Below are positions 7,303 through 14,593 of a stretch of DNA of 23,670 nucleotides, in pieces. Both the position numbers and the translations under genes were made by a program. The DNA comes from an uncultured Chloracidobacterium sp. (GTDB lineage Bacteria > Acidobacteriota > Blastocatellia > Pyrinomonadales > Pyrinomonadaceae). The notes beneath the pieces were generated by a model, which worked only from the letters and a program-made list of their open reading frames with translations, searched no databases and was not told the DNA's origin. Every line of letters starts with the position of its first letter. Positions within the stretch are counted from its first letter, which is position 1. The stretch covers positions 1-23,670 of the forward strand of contig CALDGX010000119.1 of the NCBI GenBank assembly GCA_937941715.1, written 5' to 3'.

Positions 7303-7334
7303 GTCTGGAAACGCTTTAAGCGCGATACCCAGAC
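7303..7334 (+). promoter_or_regulatory. Stem-loop upstream of rplE
   Basis: GTCTGG (7303-7308) pairs with CCAGAC (7329-7334). Inside, CGCT (7312-7315) pairs with AGCG (7319-7322) around TTA. The rplE Shine-Dalgarno sequence GGGAGAGG follows within 10 nt. No T-run is present. It could modulate rplE initiation, but this is inference. Confidence 0.4.
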
Positions 7335-7355
7335 TAAATAAGGGAGAGGTCGAAA

Positions 7356-7895
7356 ATGGCCAGACTTAAAGAAAAATATAAGAGCGAGATCGCACCGGCA
7401 ATAGCCAAAGAATTTGAGATCTCGAATCCGATGGCGATCCCCAAGATCGAGAAGATCGTGGTCAATATGGGGCTCGGAGAGGCGAGCGCTAATGCCAAGA
7501 TCCTTGACGTTGCGACCGAAGAATTGAAGGCCGTAACAGGCCAGAAGCCGGTCGTGACCAAAGCGAAGAAATCCATTGCGGCTTTCAAGCTTCGTCAGGG
7601 AATGAGCATCGGTACAATGGTAACGCTTCGCGGTGACCGTATGTATGAGTTTCTCGATCGCCTGATCTCGGTGGCTCTGCCGCGTGTGCGTGACTTTCGC
7701 GGGATCTCGGGCAAGGCGTTCGACGGACGCGGCAATTATACGCTCGGCATCCGCGAACAGCTGATCTTCCCGGAGATCGATTTTAACAAGGTCGACAAGA
7801 CTCGGGGTATGAATATCTCGATCGTAACGACCGCACGTACTGACGAAGAGGCACGCTCGCTGCTGAAGGCCCTTGGGATGCCCTTTAGACAATAG
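7356..7895 (+). CDS. rplE: 50S ribosomal protein L5 (uL5)
   Basis: The 179-residue product has the normal L5 length. It begins MARLKEKYKSEIAPAIAKEF and contains NPMAIPKIEKIVVNMGLGEA, GQKPVVTKAKKSIAAFKLR and RDFRGISGKAFDGRGNYTLG, with EQLIFPEIDFNKVDK near the end. L5 is part of the 5S RNP in the central protuberance, together with L18, which is encoded downstream in this same cluster. A strong purine-rich Shine-Dalgarno sequence precedes the ATG. The gap to rpsN is 12 nt. Confidence 0.97.
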   Translation: MARLKEKYKSEIAPAIAKEFEISNPMAIPKIEKIVVNMGLGEASANAKILDVATEELKAVTGQKPVVTKAKKSIAAFKLRQGMSIGTMVTLRGDRMYEFLDRLISVALPRVRDFRGISGKAFDGRGNYTLGIREQLIFPEIDFNKVDKTRGMNISIVTTARTDEEARSLLKALGMPFRQ

Positions 7896-7907
7896 GTTTA
7901 GAAGAAC

Positions 7908-8213
7908 ATGGCAAAGATAAGCAAAGTAGTCAAAAACGACCGACGCAAGGATATGGTGAAGCTCTGGGCTGATCGCCGTGCCGAGGCCAAGAAGATGATC
8001 AACAACCCGAAATCGACCGTCGAAGAGGTCGATGCCGCGGTGATCGCGTTGCAAAAAATGCCTCGCGATGCCAGCCCGATCCGTGTTCGTAACCGCTGCT
8101 CGCAGACGGGACGCTCACGCGGGTATCTCAGGAAATTCGGGATTTCACGTATCGCTCTTCGCGAGTTGGCCCTTGAAGGCCAGATCCCGGGCGTGACGAA
8201 GTCAAGTTGGTAA
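7908..8213 (+). CDS. rpsN: 30S ribosomal protein S14 (uS14), long zinc-independent type
   Basis: The 101-residue product is the long, zinc-independent form. It has the C-terminal RNRCSQTGRSRGYLRKFGISR and ALEGQIPGVTKSSW motifs (given as RNRCSQTGRSRGYLRKFG) but no CxxC pair, unlike the zinc-binding short form of about 61 residues. S14 binds in the 30S head with S10 and S3. The N-terminal helical half is variable and basic. The Shine-Dalgarno sequence is weak (GAAG). A spacer of 93 nt follows before rpsH, with only weak 5-bp dyads. Confidence 0.96.
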   Translation: MAKISKVVKNDRRKDMVKLWADRRAEAKKMINNPKSTVEEVDAAVIALQKMPRDASPIRVRNRCSQTGRSRGYLRKFGISRIALRELALEGQIPGVTKSSW

Positions 8214-8306
8214 AAAAGGTTGGACGACCGCGATCCAAGGCCGTGCGAAGAGCAACGGAACCGGGAACGTCGGGACCAAATGCAGAAAAAGACGGAGTAA
8301 ACAGTA

Positions 8307-8699
8307 ATGACAGATCCAATAGCCGATATGCTCACGCGGATTCGTAACGCGATCGCTGCGAATCACACTCGTGTTGATATTCCTGGCTCGAAGCTAAAGC
8401 TTGAAGTTGCACGCATCCTCAAGGAAGAGGGCTATATCAATAGCTTTACCACCAAGGGCGAAGGCGTCAAATATATGATCCGTGTATTCCTTCGCTACGA
8501 TGCGAAAGGTGTCTCGTCGATCACCCATCTCTCGCGGGTTTCGCGACCGGGCCGCCGCGTTTATGTTGGTGCGGCCGACATCCCGAGAGTCCTGGGAGGC
8601 TATGGCATCAACATCGTTTCGACTTCGCAGGGGTTGATGAGCGGTAAGCAGGCTCGACGTCAGAAGGTCGGCGGCGAGATTTTGGCGGAAGTTTATTAA
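8307..8699 (+). CDS. rpsH: 30S ribosomal protein S8 (uS8)
   Basis: The 130-residue product begins MTDPIADMLTRIRNA and contains IKPYL-equivalent MIRVFLRYD, the VSRPGRRVYVG block, and the C-terminal STSQGLMSGKQARRQKVGGEILAEVY (landmark STSQGLMSGKQARRQKVGGE), all typical of S8. S8 binds helix 21 of 16S rRNA and represses spc-operon translation in E. coli by binding its mRNA. GGAG lies about 9 nt before the ATG. The length is normal. Confidence 0.97.
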   Translation: MTDPIADMLTRIRNAIAANHTRVDIPGSKLKLEVARILKEEGYINSFTTKGEGVKYMIRVFLRYDAKGVSSITHLSRVSRPGRRVYVGAADIPRVLGGYGINIVSTSQGLMSGKQARRQKVGGEILAEVY

Positions 8700-8709
8700 A
8701 GGAAAAAGG

Positions 8710-8778
8710 ATGAAGGCGAATTCCGGGAAACACTCCGGTTTTCGAAACCCAATCCGCAAAAGATTATGTCTCGAGTAG
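8710..8778 (+). CDS. Possible 22-residue upstream ORF overlapping the rplF start
   Basis: An ATG at 8710 follows AGGA (8700-8703) with 6-nt spacing, immediately after the rpsH stop. It encodes MKANSGKHSGFRNPIRKRLC and two further residues, then TAG at 8776-8778. The stop lies inside rplF, 13 nt past its first base and in a different frame. The rplF ATG itself has no visible Shine-Dalgarno sequence, so ribosomes finishing this ORF could reinitiate at rplF. The peptide resembles no family I know and its role may lie in being translated rather than in the product. It could also be chance. Confidence 0.35.
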   Translation: MKANSGKHSGFRNPIRKRLCLE

Positions 8779-9326
8779 GAAAAAAACCGATCACTGTCCC
8801 GGCGGGCGTGACCGTAACGATCAACGACACGATCCTTGAAGTAAAAGGCCCGAAAGGTACCCTCACGACCCCGGTCCCGGCCGGCGTCAGCTTTAAGCTC
8901 GAAGAGGGTACATTGACAGCTGAGCGTGCGAGTGACGATCAGGCCGCGTTTCATGGCCTGGCTCGTGCTCTGGCTAATAACGCTATCGTAGGTGTTACCG
9001 ACGGATTCACCCGTGAGATGGATATCGTGGGCGTTGGTTACAAGGCTGACGTTCAGGGTTCAAAGATCAATTTCTCGCTTGGTTATTCGCATCCGATCGA
9101 ATACGTGCTGCCCGCGGGCATTGACGCTAAGGCAGAAAGGGTCAATACCAAAACGTCGATCAATCAGTATCAGACGACGATCACCCTGAGCGGCATCGAC
9201 AAGCAGCTGCTTGGCCAGGTGGCCGCGGAATTGAATCGACTGAGGAAGCCGGACGCATACAAAGGAAAGGGCGTACGTTACGCCGATCGGCATTACAAAT
9301 TGAAGCCGGGCAAAACCGGTAAATAG
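8766..9326 (+). CDS. rplF: 50S ribosomal protein L6 (uL6)
   Basis: The 186-residue product begins MSRVGKKPITVPAGVTVTI and shows the two-repeat L6 architecture with VKGPKGTL in the first repeat, and VGVGYKADVQGSKINFSLGY and LNRLRKPDAYKGKGVRY (landmarks) in the second. L6 sits near the GTPase-associated centre and sarcin-ricin loop. The length matches the usual 177-185 residues. No Shine-Dalgarno sequence is seen at 8766; a small ORF with a good one overlaps the start. The gap to rpsH is 66 nt. Confidence 0.97.
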   Translation: MSRVGKKPITVPAGVTVTINDTILEVKGPKGTLTTPVPAGVSFKLEEGTLTAERASDDQAAFHGLARALANNAIVGVTDGFTREMDIVGVGYKADVQGSKINFSLGYSHPIEYVLPAGIDAKAERVNTKTSINQYQTTITLSGIDKQLLGQVAAELNRLRKPDAYKGKGVRYADRHYKLKPGKTGK

Positions 9327-9341
9327 TGAATCGGGGATCAT

Positions 9342-9362
9342 GGGCAGGTGTATTGCCTGCTC
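9342..9362 (+). promoter_or_regulatory. Hairpin in the rplF-rplR spacer
   Basis: GGGCAGG (9342-9348) pairs with CCTGCTC (9356-9362) with one G-T wobble and a 7-nt loop. A run of six T residues occurs 9 nt further on (within CCGTTTTTTACG), too distant for a canonical terminator. The downstream rplR start lacks a Shine-Dalgarno sequence. Confidence 0.3.
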
Positions 9363-9392
9363 AGGTTCCGTTTTTTACGATCAACTAAAATT

Positions 9393-9800
9393 ATGGCACA
9401 GAAAAGTAGAGCAGATATCCGACAGGGCGTACACAGCCGCATTCGTAAGAAAGTACAGGGTACCGCTGAACGCCCGCGTCTTGCGGTATTCCGCAGCCTT
9501 AACCACATCTACGCCCAGGTGATAGATGATCGGTCGGGTAAGACACTGGCAACGGCGTCGACCACCGAAAAGGCTCTGGCAGGTTCGACGGGCGGAAACG
9601 TTGAGGCCGCAAAGAATGTCGGTAAGGCGATCGCCGAGCGGGCTCAAAAAGCCGGGATCTCAAGCGTGGTGTACGATCGCGGCGGTTACGTCTATCATGG
9701 CCGGGTCAAGGCCCTCATCGACGCAACTCGCGAAGCAGGTCTGAACAAGCACGAAGAAGCCGTTAAGGAAGCAGAAGAAAAGAGCAATGACGATGAATAA
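9393..9800 (+). CDS. rplR: 50S ribosomal protein L18 (uL18)
   Basis: With the start at 9393 the product is 135 residues beginning MAQKSRADIRQGVHSRIRKK, followed by the L18 motifs GTAERPRLAVFRSLNHIYAQ and KVVYDRGGY-like SVVYDRGGYVYHGRVKALID, and a short acidic tail. An ATG at 9348 would add 15 hydrophobic residues lacking family support. L18 binds 5S rRNA with L5 in the central protuberance. It is slightly longer than usual (about 120 residues) because of the C-terminal tail, whose codons overlap the rpsE start and suggest translational coupling. Confidence 0.95.
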   Translation: MAQKSRADIRQGVHSRIRKKVQGTAERPRLAVFRSLNHIYAQVIDDRSGKTLATASTTEKALAGSTGGNVEAAKNVGKAIAERAQKAGISSVVYDRGGYVYHGRVKALIDATREAGLNKHEEAVKEAEEKSNDDE

Positions 9801-10296
9801 ACAGAGAATTTCTCCGGGCGGACTTATCCTCAAGGATCAGCTGATCTCGATCAACCGTGTTACCAAGGTCGTTAAGGGCGGTAAGAATATGTCATTTGCG
9901 GCGCTCGTCGTCGTCGGCGACGAGGCGGGACACGTCGGTTTTGGTACGGGAAAGGCCAAGGAAGTACCGAACGCGATCAAGAAAGCGGTCGAGGCTGCAA
10001 AGAACAACCTTATCCGTGTCCCGCTAATTGACGGCACGCTGCCGCATGAAATGATCGGCGAATACGGCGCCGGCCGCGTGTTGCTCAAGCCGGCAAAGGA
10101 AGGTACTGGCGTTATAGCCGGCGGTGCCGTTCGTGCCGTGCTGCAGAGCCTCGGAGTTCACAATGTGCGAACCAAGATCCTCGGGTCGAATAACGCTCAT
10201 AACGTCATTCGTGCTACATTTAACGGCTTGCTGAGGATGAAAGATCCGATCGAGGTCGCTCGCCTTCGCGGCAAGCAGGTCGAGGAGTTGGTCTAA
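9787..10296 (+). CDS. rpsE: 30S ribosomal protein S5 (uS5)
   Basis: The 169-residue product has LKDQLISINRVTKVVKGGKN, LVVVGDEAGHVGFGTGKAKE, and the C-terminal half with GTGVIAGGAVRAVLQSLGV and the NAHNVIRATFNGL block, diagnostic of S5. S5 lies at the mRNA entry site and affects decoding fidelity. Starts at 9787 and 9793 (both ATG, in frame) are both possible; they overlap the rplR stop by 14 or 8 nt. A purine-rich GAAGAAAAGAG inside rplR may serve as the ribosome-binding site. Confidence 0.96.
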   Translation: MTMNKQRISPGGLILKDQLISINRVTKVVKGGKNMSFAALVVVGDEAGHVGFGTGKAKEVPNAIKKAVEAAKNNLIRVPLIDGTLPHEMIGEYGAGRVLLKPAKEGTGVIAGGAVRAVLQSLGVHNVRTKILGSNNAHNVIRATFNGLLRMKDPIEVARLRGKQVEELV

Positions 10297-10402
10297 AGCT
10301 GTCGGATCGACCACTCAGGTAGTTCAGGTCACACGGTGCATCCGTTGACCGCGTCGAACCTGGGCCGGTAAGATCGCGGCAATCTTTGGAATCTATAGAG
10401 TT

Positions 10403-10606
10403 ATGGCAAAGAAAGCAGAAAACACCGAAAGCGGGAAGATCAAGATCCAGTACTACCGGAGCATGATCGGCTACGCCAAAAAGCAAAAAGAGATCGTCAA
10501 GAGCCTTGGTATCACCAAACTCAATCAGACGGTCGAACGCACCGATTCGGCTGCGACCCGCGGCATTGTCGCCAAGGTTCCGCACCTGTTGAGAATCGTT
10601 GAATAA
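10403..10606 (+). CDS. rpmD: 50S ribosomal protein L30 (uL30)
   Basis: The 67-residue product contains the L30 core KIKIQYYRSMIGYAKKQKE, LGITKLNQTVERTDSAATRG and the ending KVPHLLRIVE. The common bacterial form is about 60 residues; the extra few lie at the N terminus (MAKKAENTESG). L30 is a small peripheral 50S protein. A 106-nt spacer separates it from rpsE, containing AGGT-type short repeats and a weak GGTCA/TGACC dyad. The Shine-Dalgarno sequence is weak. Order rpsE-rpmD-rplO is standard. Confidence 0.95.
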   Translation: MAKKAENTESGKIKIQYYRSMIGYAKKQKEIVKSLGITKLNQTVERTDSAATRGIVAKVPHLLRIVE

Positions 10607-10629
10607 GGTAAAGTAAATCGGCTTTCGCT

Positions 10630-10675
10630 AATCGTAAATAGAGTGATCGGTCGCGATACTCAGCTATTTACGATT
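10630..10675. repeat. 12-bp perfect inverted repeat in the rpmD-rplO spacer
   Basis: AATCGTAAATAG (10630-10641) and CTATTTACGATT (10664-10675) are exact reverse complements, extended beyond one mismatch by CGC/GCG on the outside. The 22-nt loop itself contains ATCG (10646-10649) and CGAT (10654-10657). There is no T-run. The rplO Shine-Dalgarno sequence GAGGG follows at 10693-10697. Confidence 0.65.
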
Positions 10676-10702
10676 TGCGATTTTCGACGAACGAGGGAAA
10701 AG

Positions 10703-11176
10703 ATGGCATTAACATTAAATAACTTACATCCGGCAAAAGGCTCGACTCATAAAAAGAAGCGCGTTGGACGCGGCCCCGGCTCAGGTCTCGGCAAAACGTC
10801 GGGACGCGGCCACAAGGGACAGAAGTCACGCTCGGGATACAGTAGCCGGCCGGGATTTGAAGGCGGTCAGATGCCCCTTCAGCGCCGTTTGCCAAAGCGC
10901 GGATTCACCAACATCTTTAAGAAAGAGTGGCTCGAGATCAGCCTTGCCAAGATCGAGGAGAACTTCAATGCGGGCGACGTCGTTACCCCTGAGATCCTCC
11001 ACGAACGCGGATTGATCAAAAAGGCGAAACACGATCTGGTCATCCTCGGCAACGGCGATGTTACCAAGTCGTTCAACATATCCGCTCACCGGTTTACGAA
11101 AACGGCCAAGGAAAAGATCGAAAAGGCCGGTGGTACCGCTACAGCGATCGTGAAAGCAGCCGAGGCAGAAGCCTAG
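10703..11176 (+). CDS. rplO: 50S ribosomal protein L15 (uL15)
   Basis: The start at 10703 is preferred: GAGGG lies 5 nt upstream and the protein then begins MALTLNNLHPAKGSTHKKKR, the family opening; an upstream in-frame ATG at 10643 falls inside the palindromic spacer. The product of 157 residues has the Gly-rich GRGPGSGLGKTSGRGHKGQK stretch (about residues 22-41), FEGGQMPLQRRLPKRGF, and the globular C-terminal domain ending in a short Ala/Glu tail. L15 is a late-assembly 50S protein reaching into 23S rRNA. It directly precedes secY, as is usual. Confidence 0.96.
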   Translation: MALTLNNLHPAKGSTHKKKRVGRGPGSGLGKTSGRGHKGQKSRSGYSSRPGFEGGQMPLQRRLPKRGFTNIFKKEWLEISLAKIEENFNAGDVVTPEILHERGLIKKAKHDLVILGNGDVTKSFNISAHRFTKTAKEKIEKAGGTATAIVKAAEAEA

Positions 11177-11253
11177 TTCGTTGATCGTGGTTCGTCGAAG
11201 TTAGTTACGCTTGGCCCGACGCCCGGCTTACGCGGCGAACGACAAACAAAGAT

Positions 11254-12672
11254 ATGGAAAAGTTTTTTGGTGCGGTTCAGAACATGTTCAAGATCCCGGA
11301 GCTGCGGAGGAGGATTCTCTTCACGCTCGGGCTCTTGGCGGTTTATCGTTTTGGTGCACACGTTCAGGCTCCGGGGATCAACAAGGTCCGTCTCGAACAG
11401 GTTTGGGGCGAAGTGGCGGGAACGCTGCTCGGCGTGCTGGATCTCTTTTCGGGCGGCAACTTTCGCACGATCTCAGTTTTCGCCCTTGGTGTGACGCCCT
11501 ATATTACCGCTTCGATCATCATGCAGCTTATGCCTGTGCTTTCGCCTGCGATGAAAAAGATCCAGGAAGAAGGTGAGGTCGGCCGGCAGAAGATGAACCA
11601 ATGGACACGGTATCTGACCGTTGTGCTTTGTTCTATCCAGACGTTCTTTGTTGCAACGTGGCTGCACCGTAACGGCATTATCGCCGAGACATGGTGGGCA
11701 ACGTCGATGGTCGTTATCACCCTTACGACGGGTACGATCTTCGTGATGTGGCTTGGAGAACAGATAACTGAACGCGGTGTCGGAAACGGGATCTCGCTTC
11801 TTATTTTCGCAGGTATCGTGATCGGACTGCCGCGAGGACTGACGCAGATCAGCGACCGTGTAAGTGCCGGAGACGCGATGCAGACGCTGGGAGTGCTATT
11901 CCTCGTCGTCGTCCTCGTTGCGTTGATCGCATTGATCGTGTATGTCGAGTCCGCTCGACGAAATATCGCCATTAGTTACGCAAGTCGGCGAGTTGGCAGC
12001 CAGACCGTTCGTGGTCAGGATACCAGTCTGCCGCTGAAGATCAACATGGGCGGAGTGATCCCGGTGATCTTTGCTTCGTCGGTGCTGGCCATGCCCCAGA
12101 CGCTATTTTCAGCGTTTCCGCCGGATCAAAATGACCCGAATTCTACATGGAGCAAAGTATACGCGTTCATGCAGCAGTTCCACGGGGGTGATCCGTATTA
12201 CGAATTGTTCTTTCTGTCGATGATCGTCTTGTTCACGTTTTTCTATATCACGATCATTTTCAATACTGACGAGGTTGCCGATAACCTCAGAAAGCACGGC
12301 GGATTTATCGCCGGCATCCGTCCGGGAGCCCCGACCGCCGAGTACATGAACGGCATTCTGACGCGTTTGACCACCGTCGGTGCTATATATCTTGCTTTCG
12401 TGGCGTTTACGCCGCAGCTTCTGCTCAGCGGATTCAAGGTTGCTCGGCTGCCTTTCATCGGTACGGCACTTGACAACTTTTTCACCGCGACGCCGGGACT
12501 CAGCTGGATCCCGACCGGTTTGGGATACCAATTTTACTTTGGCGGCACATCATTGCTGATCCTTGTCGGTGTGGCAATGGATACCGTGGCGCAGATCGAG
12601 GCTCAGTTGGTTATGAGAAACTACGAGGGGTTCCTCGGAGCGGGATCACGGCTGCGCGGACGACGTTCGTAA
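11254..12672 (+). CDS. secY: Protein translocase subunit SecY
   Basis: The 472-residue product is the channel-forming subunit of the Sec translocon in the inner membrane. It shows about ten hydrophobic segments, starting near residues 20-37. SecY motifs include FALGVTPYITASIIMQL in the TM2 region, GEQITERGVGNGISLLIFAG, and the cytosolic loops with SYASRRVGSQTVRGQDTSLP and the LRKHGGFIAGIRPG segment before the last helices. It is slightly longer than E. coli SecY (443 residues). No Shine-Dalgarno sequence is visible before the ATG (AACAAAGAT). The location after rplO is the conserved spc-operon position. Confidence 0.97.
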   Translation: MEKFFGAVQNMFKIPELRRRILFTLGLLAVYRFGAHVQAPGINKVRLEQVWGEVAGTLLGVLDLFSGGNFRTISVFALGVTPYITASIIMQLMPVLSPAMKKIQEEGEVGRQKMNQWTRYLTVVLCSIQTFFVATWLHRNGIIAETWWATSMVVITLTTGTIFVMWLGEQITERGVGNGISLLIFAGIVIGLPRGLTQISDRVSAGDAMQTLGVLFLVVVLVALIALIVYVESARRNIAISYASRRVGSQTVRGQDTSLPLKINMGGVIPVIFASSVLAMPQTLFSAFPPDQNDPNSTWSKVYAFMQQFHGGDPYYELFFLSMIVLFTFFYITIIFNTDEVADNLRKHGGFIAGIRPGAPTAEYMNGILTRLTTVGAIYLAFVAFTPQLLLSGFKVARLPFIGTALDNFFTATPGLSWIPTGLGYQFYFGGTSLLILVGVAMDTVAQIEAQLVMRNYEGFLGAGSRLRGRRS

Positions 12673-12701
12673 CGAGCCGATGAGCGGCAGATGAATTATC
12701 G

Positions 12702-12774
12702 GCCGCAGATGAACGCGGATAACGCAGATTTTTGGGAGATATTCCTATCGGCGTGATATGTGTTCATCTGCGGC
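12702..12774. repeat. 13-bp perfect inverted repeat with CAGATGAA words in the secY-adk spacer
   Basis: GCCGCAGATGAAC (12702-12714) and GTTCATCTGCGGC (12762-12774) are exact reverse complements separated by 47 nt. The left side carries related words: GCGGCAGATGAA at 12684-12695, and GCGGAT then CGCAGATTTTT after the arm. A smaller dyad GCCGAT/ATCGGC lies at 12676-12703. The ATG of adk follows 17 nt later without a Shine-Dalgarno sequence. The layout resembles widespread CAGATGAACACAGAT-type intergenic palindromes (my recollection, not verified). Confidence 0.7.
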
Positions 12775-12791
12775 AAAAATTTTCTTAGCGT

Positions 12792-13436
12792 ATGAGTAAG
12801 ATCATAGTTTTGATCGGTGCCCCGGGGGCCGGGAAGGGAACACAGGCTCGATTGCTGCAGGAACGCCTCGGCATTCCGCAGATATCGACGGGTGATATGT
12901 TCCGCGAAATGAGATCGCTCGACACCCCGCTCGCACGTGAGGTGCAGGAGATCATGGCTTCGGGCAAGTTGATCTCGGACGAGATCACCTACCGGATCGT
13001 TCGCGAGCGGACCTCAAAGAGTGACACGGCCGGATCATTTGTTCTTGACGGCTATCCGCGGACCGCGGTCCAGGCCGAGCAGCTTGAGGAATTGGCGAAA
13101 GAGCAGGGAAAAGAGATATTGGCGATCGAGGTGGATATACCCGCCGATGAGCTGATGAAGCGATTGACGGGCCGTCGAAGTTGTCCAGAATGCGGTGAGA
13201 TATACAATATTTACTCCAAACCGCCGAAGGTCGAAGGCTTTTGCGACCACCATCCGGAACGCCCGCTTGACCATCGTGCGGACGACAACGAATCGAGCGT
13301 GAAAACACGACTCGATACGTATCAGGCAAATACGGCGCCGCTGCTTGAGTATTACGCCAAGTCGGGACGTTTGAAAAAGGTGAGCGGCACGGGAGACGTT
13401 GAGGAGATCTATTCGGAACTTTCGGCCATCGTTTAG
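12792..13436 (+). CDS. adk: Adenylate kinase, long form with a metal-type LID
   Basis: The 214-residue product interconverts ATP + AMP and 2 ADP. The P-loop GAPGAGKGTQ is at residues 9-18, the AMP-binding TGD and R lie at about 33-40, and FVLDGYPR is at 83-90. The LID (about 125-165) carries C131-x2-C134-x16-C151-x2-H154, a zinc-type site with His as the fourth ligand, followed by HRADDNE. The length is that of the long bacterial form. It sits between secY and map, as in many bacteria. No Shine-Dalgarno sequence is seen. Confidence 0.96.
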   Translation: MSKIIVLIGAPGAGKGTQARLLQERLGIPQISTGDMFREMRSLDTPLAREVQEIMASGKLISDEITYRIVRERTSKSDTAGSFVLDGYPRTAVQAEQLEELAKEQGKEILAIEVDIPADELMKRLTGRRSCPECGEIYNIYSKPPKVEGFCDHHPERPLDHRADDNESSVKTRLDTYQANTAPLLEYYAKSGRLKKVSGTGDVEEIYSELSAIV

Positions 13437-13498
13437 GCGAGGAAATGAGATTCAATGCCACCATTCAAGGTGTTTGGCGGTATTTGACCGGTAAGAAG

Positions 13499-14284
13499 AT
13501 GATCATTGCAAAGTCAGCCAAAGATCTGGATAAGATGAGGGAGGTCGGCGAACTTATCGCCGAGGTTCGCGAAGCTTTGCGAGTCATGGTCAAGCCTGGC
13601 GTTTCGACGCTCGAGCTTAACACCGCGGCTGAAAAAATGATCCGCGACGCCGGAGCGATCCCGACGTTTATCGGATATCACGGCTTTCCGTTCGCTATTT
13701 GTGCATCGGTCAATCACGAGATCGTTCACGGATTTTCAAAGCCCGACCCGCTCAATGAGGGCGACATCATCTCGCTCGACATGGCGGCGACGTTCCAGGG
13801 GTTCGTTGGTGACACAGCGATGACCGTGCCGGTCGGCGAGATCAGCGATGAGTTGAAGCAGTTGATCCGCGTTACGGAAGAGTGCCTGCAATTGGGCATC
13901 GATGCGGCCCGTGTGAACAACCGTATCGGCGATATCGGCTGGGCCGTTCAGGAGCACGCGCAGAAGTATGGGTATGGGATCGTTCGCGATTATACGGGAC
14001 ACGGTATAGGCCGGGCAATGCACGAGGCGCCGCAGATCCCTAATTACGGACGTCCGGGAACGAAAGAGCGGATCCGAGCCGGCTACTGCTTTGCGATCGA
14101 GCCGATGCTGAATATGGGCACGCACGAGACGCGGACCCTTAATGATAAATGGACGGTCGTTACCCTTGATGGAAAACCGTCGGCGCATGCCGAGCATACT
14201 CTTGCGGTAACGGCGGACGGGCCCGAGATCCTAACGCTGACAAAAGAGCAGAAACGGCAGTTGGCGACAAAGACTGTTGCGTGA
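13499..14284 (+). CDS. map: Methionine aminopeptidase, type I
   Basis: The enzyme removes the initiator methionine from nascent proteins. From ATG 13499 the product is 261 residues, starting MIIAKSAKDLDKMREVGELI as in the family. An in-frame ATG at 13445 would add 18 residues; it has GAGGA only 1 nt upstream, too close to be convincing, yet it cannot be excluded. Metal ligands are visible: the two Asp in SLDMAATFQGFVGDTAM, His in GHGIGRAMHEAP, and Glu in CFAIEPML and AEHTLAVT. No N-terminal zinc-finger domain is present. The gene follows adk closely in the usual adk-map-infA order. Confidence 0.95.
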   Translation: MIIAKSAKDLDKMREVGELIAEVREALRVMVKPGVSTLELNTAAEKMIRDAGAIPTFIGYHGFPFAICASVNHEIVHGFSKPDPLNEGDIISLDMAATFQGFVGDTAMTVPVGEISDELKQLIRVTEECLQLGIDAARVNNRIGDIGWAVQEHAQKYGYGIVRDYTGHGIGRAMHEAPQIPNYGRPGTKERIRAGYCFAIEPMLNMGTHETRTLNDKWTVVTLDGKPSAHAEHTLAVTADGPEILTLTKEQKRQLATKTVA

Positions 14285-14285
14285 C

Positions 14286-14330
14286 TTGAAAATGTTAGAC
14301 AAAAACGTTAACATTAACGGTTTGTCCAAC
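14286..14330 (+). promoter_or_regulatory. Candidate infA promoter overlapped by a long palindrome
   Basis: TTGAAA (14286-14291), a 17-nt spacer and TAACAT (14309-14314) resemble a sigma70 promoter (5/6 and 4/6 matches). A near-palindrome covers the spacer and -10: GTTAGACAAA (14294-14303) faces TTTGTCCAAC (14321-14330) with one mismatch, and TTAA flanks the two-base centre. Such a short centre suits a DNA dyad or operator rather than an RNA hairpin. The placement fits the start of an infA-rpmJ-alpha transcription unit. Confidence 0.4.
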
Positions 14331-14356
14331 TAGAAAGAGAGTTGGCTTTAGAGCGT

Positions 14357-14578
14357 ATGTCTAAAGAGGAAGCGATCGAGGTAATGGCGACGGTTTTAGA
14401 GACCTTGCCAAACGCAATGTTCAAGGTTGCGGTGGACGGGAATCAACACGAGGTCCTGGCCCATATCTCGGGGAAAATGAGGAAGAATTTTATTCGAATC
14501 CTCCCGGGTGACAAGGTTCTCGTCGAACTTTCGCCCTATGACCTGAATCGGGGCCGAATAACGTATCGCTATAAGTAG
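14357..14578 (+). CDS. infA: Translation initiation factor IF-1
   Basis: From ATG 14357 the product is 73 residues: MSKEEAIEVMATVLETLPNA, with the OB-fold hallmarks FKVAVDGNQHEVLAHISGKM, RILPGDKVLVELSPYDL and RGRITYRYK. IF-1 binds the 30S A site during initiation. A TTG at 14342 would add five residues (MALER) and has AAGAGAG right before it; the family length of 72 residues favours 14357, though its Shine-Dalgarno spacing is long. It precedes rpmJ by 15 nt. Confidence 0.95.
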   Translation: MSKEEAIEVMATVLETLPNAMFKVAVDGNQHEVLAHISGKMRKNFIRILPGDKVLVELSPYDLNRGRITYRYK

Positions 14579-14593
14579 GACAGGGGAAAAGTA

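Noticed and set aside
7224..8054. 276-codon minus-strand frame opposite rplE
   Set aside because: It spans rplE and parts of its neighbours on the opposite strand, with no motif or ribosome-binding site.
8214..8297. Possible read-through extension of S14 after its TAA stop
   Set aside because: The frame stays open for about 27 codons, but the sequence has no family resemblance and S14 already ends in its canonical KSSW.
10297..10402. Possible structured element in the rpsE-rpmD spacer
   Set aside because: Only 5-bp dyads and short AGGT repeats were found; not better than expected by chance.
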